Of a stretch of 8,953 bases of DNA, positions 6,114-8,953 are shown in pieces. The position numbers were made by a program, and so were the translations under genes. The stretch comes from Holdemanella porci (GTDB taxonomy: Bacteria > Bacillota_I > Bacilli_A > Erysipelotrichales > Erysipelotrichaceae). The DNA lies in contig NZ_JAHQVB010000072.1 in NCBI RefSeq assembly GCF_019052655.1, forward strand, positions 1-8,953, given 5' to 3'. Below the pieces are notes generated by a model that saw nothing but the letters and a program-made list of their open reading frames with translations, was not told the origin of the DNA and did not search any database. Positions within the stretch are counted from its first letter, which is position 1; each line of letters opens with the position of its first letter.

Positions 6114-6669
6114 ATATTGTGAATAGGAATGTAAAAAGTATGCAATAGCTTAATAGATTGTTGGAATGACTTACTCGAAATAGAGATTGATGTCCCATTT
6201 CTGTGATGGCACAGAATTTATCTACAGCTTGAATGATCCATCCAACGCTTGTGCTTGGGTGGCTTGTTTTTAATGGCCACATGTGATGTAGAATGGCATC
6301 GTCAATGGTTGGATTTGTTGATGTGATGTTTTTAGCGTTCTCAAGGGCAATGATTGGGTGAATCATCGCATGATGTCCTTCAAGAGGACGCTTATCATCT
6401 GTTTTCCAATCATAGTAATATAGATCATGTAATAGACCGGCACGTGCTGCACTATAGGTGTCAAGACCGAATTTTCTGCAAATTAAAAAGGAATAGTAAG
6501 AAACGTTTAAAGAATGTTGAAAGCGAGATGTAGCCATGTGTTGGCTGCATTTTTTTAGGGCTTGTACTTCTTGTGTATCAATTAAGTCTGATATTGTATC
6601 AAAATATTCTTGTGCAATATGAGTATCTTGTCGTTGTAAATTGATTCTTGATAAAATAGCTTTTTCCAT
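6112..6669 (-). CDS. HD-domain hydrolase
   Basis: The 185-residue product belongs to the HD superfamily of metal-dependent phosphohydrolases. Ligands in order are H52 (FQHSLNVS), the HD pair H81/D82 (AGLLHDLYYYDW), a His in GHHAMIHP (99-105), a His in LHHMWPL (127-133) and D150 (QAVDKF). The HHMWPL and AVDKF pattern is seen in a clostridial-type HD family of unknown substrate. The start is supported by GAGGT about 7 bases before ATG. The gene is intact, yet its first 68 codons and promoter also occur, base for base, in the copy at 8666-8953 on the far side of the insertion sequence. It converges on the PHP gene, sharing a terminator. Substrate unknown. Confidence 0.85.
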   Translation of the reverse strand: MEKAILSRINLQRQDTHIAQEYFDTISDLIDTQEVQALKKCSQHMATSRFQHSLNVSYYSFLICRKFGLDTYSAARAGLLHDLYYYDWKTDDKRPLEGHHAMIHPIIALENAKNITSTNPTIDDAILHHMWPLKTSHPSTSVGWIIQAVDKFCAITEMGHQSLFRVSHSNNLLSYCILFTFLFTI

Positions 6670-6690
6670 TTCTTGACCTCACTAGGGAAT

Positions 6691-6719
6691 AATATAGCAT
6701 ATTTAAAATTAAGATACAA
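6691..6719 (-). promoter_or_regulatory. HD gene promoter (left copy)
   Basis: On the minus strand TTGTAT (6714-6719) and TATATT (6691-6696) are 17 bp apart, and the -10 is extended by TGC. It lies wholly inside the direct repeat, so the intact HD gene keeps its native promoter despite the element only about 35 bp upstream. Confidence 0.72.
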
Positions 6720-6746
6720 ATATTTAATTCAAACCTAGTATTATGA

Positions 6747-6752
6747 TATAAT
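6747..6752 (+). promoter_or_regulatory. Possible plus-strand extended -10 at repeat edge
   Basis: TGA-TATAAT (TATAAT 6747-6752) is an extended -10 pointing right, with only a weak TTAATT (6724-6729) as -35. It is repeated at 8947-8952. At its native site it may drive a gene beyond the right window edge, while this left copy would read into the element, antisense to the transposase. Confidence 0.4.
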
Positions 6753-6756
6753 TCCT

Positions 6757-6769
6757 GACTTTAGAGGTT
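6757..6769. repeat. IS left terminal inverted repeat
   Basis: GACTTTAGAGGTT here matches the reverse complement of 8642-8654 (GTCTTTAGAGGTT) with one mismatch. It sits 3 bases inside the end of the demonstrable direct repeat. The ends are short and were found by eye, so the exact terminus could be a few bases off. Confidence 0.6.
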
Positions 6770-6777
6770 GAATAGTA

Positions 6778-6826
6778 AAAAATGGTGCAACACTCGATAT
6801 TTGATTATCGAGTATGCATCATTTTT
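6778..6826. terminator. Transposase terminator hairpin, bidirectional
   Basis: AAAAATGGTGC (6778-6788) pairs with GCATCATTTTT (6816-6826) with one wobble, and ACTCGATA (6792-6799) pairs with TATCGAGT (6806-6813) above it; the loop holds the transposase stop (6805-6807). Both outer arms are A/T runs, so it can stop transcription leaving the transposase gene toward the HD promoter and also rightward transcription entering the element. Confidence 0.78.
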
Positions 6827-8493
6827 ATTTGTTTATCTGTTAGATAATAATTTGTTATTGGTTGATTTAATTTTTTGGATAAATCTGTTACGAATTCTTT
6901 GCTGGTTAATAGATTTATGAATCTTGTTGAGTTGATTCTTACAACTCGGAATTTTCTCATGAAATCGTATATTGTACTTGCTGAGTATTTATTTTCCAGA
7001 ATCTTGAATTGAAGGATTCGTGATAATAACACGGCTGTGTAACAGATGAAGAAATGCCCTTTGATCCGATTTTCTTTTTGTAGATAGACCGGACGTGTAT
7101 CAAGTTCGGTCTTCATGATGCGGAAGGATTCTTCAATTTGCCAAAGCTGATGATAAGCATTGTATATGTCTTTTGATGACATATTGATTTCAGATGTTAC
7201 GAGCATATTATATCCGGCTAGTTCTTTGTCTTTGGCTATAGCTTTTAGATTTAGCTGGGGTTTTATACTTTTTCCCTGATCATCTAGAAACTGCATATAT
7301 TTTGATGATTCACCATATTCTTCTTTTTTGGCCTGGCATGCACGGTGTGCCTTGGCTTTTTCAATCATTCTATTGATTTCCATCAGTTTCTTCTTCGCGA
7401 GACTGAAGTTATAGGTAACTGTTCTTTTTTCTTTTATATTACGAGTTATGACATTCCCGTAATCATCCTTGTATGAATAGGTAAACGTATCGATGCATTC
7501 CTTGATTTTATAAACGGGTTCTCCGTTCTGATTAAACACTGTTTCGAATCCGTCATCAAGAAGAACCCATTGTCCTTCTCTTTCAGGAAGGGTTTTTACA
7601 GATTTCGAAAACAGATAGCCATCTCCATTATCGATAGCTTCAATAATATTTTTAGCACAGTTAAGGCCTTTATCAGCAATTTGGATGGTACGGCCCTTGA
7701 TATTGTTTCTTGATTTCAAATCGTGGATTAGATCACGCATGACCGACTTTTCAGATTCATTGCCTGGGAATATCTTCATGCCGACTGGTAACATCTGTGC
7801 GTCTAAAAGAAGGCCCATTCCCACAATAGGGTCCCTTCGATTTTCTTTGGAAGGACCTCTTTTTTGAAGAGTAGATTCCTTATCGATTTCAAAGTAATAG
7901 TTTGTACAATCAAAATAAGAACGGCTGGAATCCAGAATAAAATTGTCATCAGTCGCAACGGTTAGTATTTCAACCAGTTTCTCATATTCTTCGCCCATGA
8001 ATTCCAAGCCCTCCAGGAGTTGATCATAACTGAAGTTTTTTTGAACATATAGCTTTGGAAGAATATCATGAAAAGTCTGATGTTTGGATAAAGGCGCAAC
8101 AACACGAGCATATACAAGAGCGGAAAAGACATCATATACATCGAACTCGAACTTCCTTGAAGAACTTAAATACCCAAAATGTTCTTTTACATCCAGTATG
8201 TTCAAGATTTTCGCAATTGGCACATAACCCAGACACAGTTCTGGTGAAACGTCAGAAATCTGTTGAAAGTTGATGCGACACTTTTCTGTCTCCCGTTTAG
8301 AATTCAGTTCATTTACTTCTTTCTGAAAATGAGAGATTGGATCATCTATACCCTGTTCGATAAGAGCATCAACGAACCCGATTTTACGAAAACTTTTATG
8401 TCGGGTGTTCTTGGTTTCTGGAGAATAAAAACTCTCATAGATGGAAAGATAAAGTCTGTCATTTCGTTTTGTTTTTTTAAGAAAATAGGCCAT
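6805..8493 (-). CDS. IS1634-type DDE transposase (IS4 superfamily)
   Basis: The intact 562-residue transposase has the DDE catalytic triad of IS4-like enzymes: D195 in YFDCTNYYFE, D274 in IADKGLN, and E454 in the C-terminal block Y447-HQL-WQIEESFRIMK, which is the Y-(2)-R-(3)-E-(6)-K signature with Leu450 in place of Arg. After it comes TELDTRPVYL and KGHFFICYTAVLLSRIL, typical of IS1634-type proteins. A long insertion between the second Asp and the Glu (about 290-430) carries a charged, probably helical stretch. ATG at 8493 is preceded by GGAGGA 9 bases upstream and an extended -10. It catalyses cut-and-join of the element ends. No frameshift is seen and the flanking repeats are identical, so it may be active. 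Its stop lies in the loop of its own terminator. Confidence 0.93.
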   Translation of the reverse strand: MAYFLKKTKRNDRLYLSIYESFYSPETKNTRHKSFRKIGFVDALIEQGIDDPISHFQKEVNELNSKRETEKCRINFQQISDVSPELCLGYVPIAKILNILDVKEHFGYLSSSRKFEFDVYDVFSALVYARVVAPLSKHQTFHDILPKLYVQKNFSYDQLLEGLEFMGEEYEKLVEILTVATDDNFILDSSRSYFDCTNYYFEIDKESTLQKRGPSKENRRDPIVGMGLLLDAQMLPVGMKIFPGNESEKSVMRDLIHDLKSRNNIKGRTIQIADKGLNCAKNIIEAIDNGDGYLFSKSVKTLPEREGQWVLLDDGFETVFNQNGEPVYKIKECIDTFTYSYKDDYGNVITRNIKEKRTVTYNFSLAKKKLMEINRMIEKAKAHRACQAKKEEYGESSKYMQFLDDQGKSIKPQLNLKAIAKDKELAGYNMLVTSEINMSSKDIYNAYHQLWQIEESFRIMKTELDTRPVYLQKENRIKGHFFICYTAVLLSRILQFKILENKYSASTIYDFMRKFRVVRINSTRFINLLTSKEFVTDLSKKLNQPITNYYLTDKQIKMMHTR

Positions 8494-8530
8494 AGAAAGT
8501 GTCCTCCAAAGATTACACGTTTACACCATA

Positions 8531-8539
8531 ATTATACCA
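8531..8539 (-). promoter_or_regulatory. Transposase promoter (extended -10)
   Basis: On the minus strand TGG-TATAAT (TATAAT at 8531-8536) is a perfect extended -10. The region 17 bp upstream is a T-rich run without a good -35. The start site would be near 8524, about 30 bases before the start codon and upstream of the GGAGGA site. Confidence 0.65.
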
Positions 8540-8623
8540 AATAAATAAAAAAATAAAATAAATTTAAAGCACAAAAAACAACGATAAATACTGGAGAATC
8601 TCAACTTTTTCTCAGAATAGCCT

Positions 8624-8869
8624 CTAAACATTCATGGTGCAAACCTCTAAAGACGGGGCGTCAATACCGAATTTTCTGCAAATTAAAAAGGAATAGTAAG
8701 AAACGTTTAAAGAATGTTGAAAGCGAGATGTAGCCATGTGTTGGCTGCATTTTTTTAGGGCTTGTACTTCTTGTGTATCAATTAAGTCTGATATTGTATC
8801 AAAATATTCTTGTGCAATATGAGTATCTTGTCGTTGTAAATTGATTCTTGATAAAATAGCTTTTTCCAT
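8624..8869 (-). pseudogene. Truncated duplicate of the HD-domain gene (first 68 codons)
   Basis: This 81-residue reading frame repeats residues 1-68 of the HD protein at 6112-6669 exactly (up to FLICRKFG), then changes to 13 residues (IDAPSLEVCTMNV) read from the repeat-element junction and the element end. It keeps the native start, Shine-Dalgarno and promoter (extended -10 at 8891-8896, -35 at 8914-8919), so it may be expressed. It lacks the HD pair and all later metal ligands, retaining only H52, and cannot be an active hydrolase. It arises from the target duplication made by the insertion sequence and is best read as a gene fragment. Transcripts from it run toward the transposase gene, whose start lies 130 bases downstream. 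Confidence 0.85.
8642..8654. repeat. IS right terminal inverted repeat
   Basis: The reverse complement reads GTCTTTAGAGGTT and matches the left end at 12 of 13 positions. A second copy of its core, CCTCTAAA, lies 23 bases further in (8621-8628 versus 8644-8651), perhaps a second transposase-binding site. Confidence 0.6.
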
Positions 8870-8953
8870 TTCTTGACCTCACTAGGGAATAATATAGCAT
8901 ATTTAAAATTAAGATACAAATATTTAATTCAAACCTAGTATTATGATATAATT
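8666..8953. repeat. Long direct repeat, right copy
   Basis: Identical over all 288 visible bases to 6466-6753. It continues to the window edge, so its right limit is not seen. It begins within about 11 bases of the element's right inverted repeat. Bases 8655-8665 match the left flank only partly (7 of 11). Confidence 0.95.
8891..8919 (-). promoter_or_regulatory. HD promoter (duplicated right copy)
   Basis: Exact duplicate of the promoter at 6691-6719 (TTGTAT, 17 bp, TATATT with TGC extension). Here it drives the truncated HD fragment and, by read-through, possibly the transposase; no clear terminator is seen between 8624 and 8493. Confidence 0.7.

Larger units (their letters stand above)
6466..6753. 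repeat. Long direct repeat, left copy (target duplication)
   Basis: All 288 bases are identical to 8666-8953, an offset of exactly 2200. The repeat covers the HD gene from codon 68 back through its start, Shine-Dalgarno and promoter. The right copy is cut by the window end, so the true repeat may be somewhat longer. If the element ends at its inverted repeats, the repeat would be about 302 bp (6455-6756). It flanks an IS1634-type element on both sides in the same orientation, which fits a target duplication. Confidence 0.95.
6757..8654 (-). mobile_element. IS1634-type insertion sequence (about 1.9 kb)
   Basis: A single intact transposase gene lies between short inverted ends, 6757-6769 and 8642-8654, which match at 12 of 13 positions (core CTTTAGAGGTT). 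Long identical direct repeats flank it. Element plus one repeat equals 2200 bp, so the element is roughly 1.9 kb and the repeat 288-302 bp. From memory, the founding IS1634 of Mycoplasma mycoides is about 1.9 kb and makes long, variable direct repeats, which agrees. The right boundary is uncertain by about 11 bases because 8655-8665 only partly match the left flank. High repeat identity indicates a recent insertion. Confidence 0.82.

Noticed and set aside
8055..8544. Two plus-strand open frames (8055-8273 and 8263-8544) opposite the transposase gene
   Set aside because: They are antisense to a well-supported transposase, resemble no known family, and I saw no convincing ribosome site for them.

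Overview
The window comes from a low-GC, AT-rich Gram-positive-type genome. The gene content (cell-wall ligase operon, L28, HD- and PHP-domain proteins, IS200/IS605 and IS1634-type elements), the strong AGGAGG-type ribosome binding sites and the consensus -10/-35 promoters suggest a Bacillota. Erysipelotrichia is my best guess, but that is an inference from style, not a database match. The window joins a housekeeping core (about 1.45-6.7 kb) to two mobile-element regions.

Left region (1-1452): the C-terminal end of a TnpB nuclease, a 30-bp perfect palindrome in the end of its coding sequence, and a structured right end that looks like an omegaRNA, ending at a TTCAA cleavage-type site at 381-385. 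The sequence right after this end is the broken remains of a membrane diguanylate cyclase (GGDEF) gene. It has lost its start to the element and carries four frameshifts. A perfect hairpin terminator closes it.

Core (1451-6669): a small unknown protein and rpmB (L28) on the minus strand, then a divergent promoter and an apparent four-gene plus-strand operon mraY-murD-uppP-PHP phosphoesterase. MurD adds D-Glu to the UDP-MurNAc precursor. MraY loads the finished precursor onto undecaprenyl phosphate. UppP regenerates that lipid carrier, so three steps sharing the precursor and carrier pools are transcribed together. The operon converges on a minus-strand HD-domain hydrolase gene, and one hairpin overlaps both stop codons.

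Right region (6466-8953): an IS1634-type (IS4 superfamily, DDE) element of about 1.9 kb with an intact 562-aa transposase. It is flanked by a direct repeat of at least 288 identical bases, with a period of exactly 2200 bp. The repeat holds the first 68 codons of the HD gene plus its promoter. The left HD gene is therefore complete and still promoted, while the right copy is a truncated fragment fused to 13 junction-derived codons. This matches the long, variable target duplications known for the founding IS1634, and it is the most interesting feature of the window. I see no tRNA, rRNA or CRISPR array, and no clear evidence of a wholly new system.
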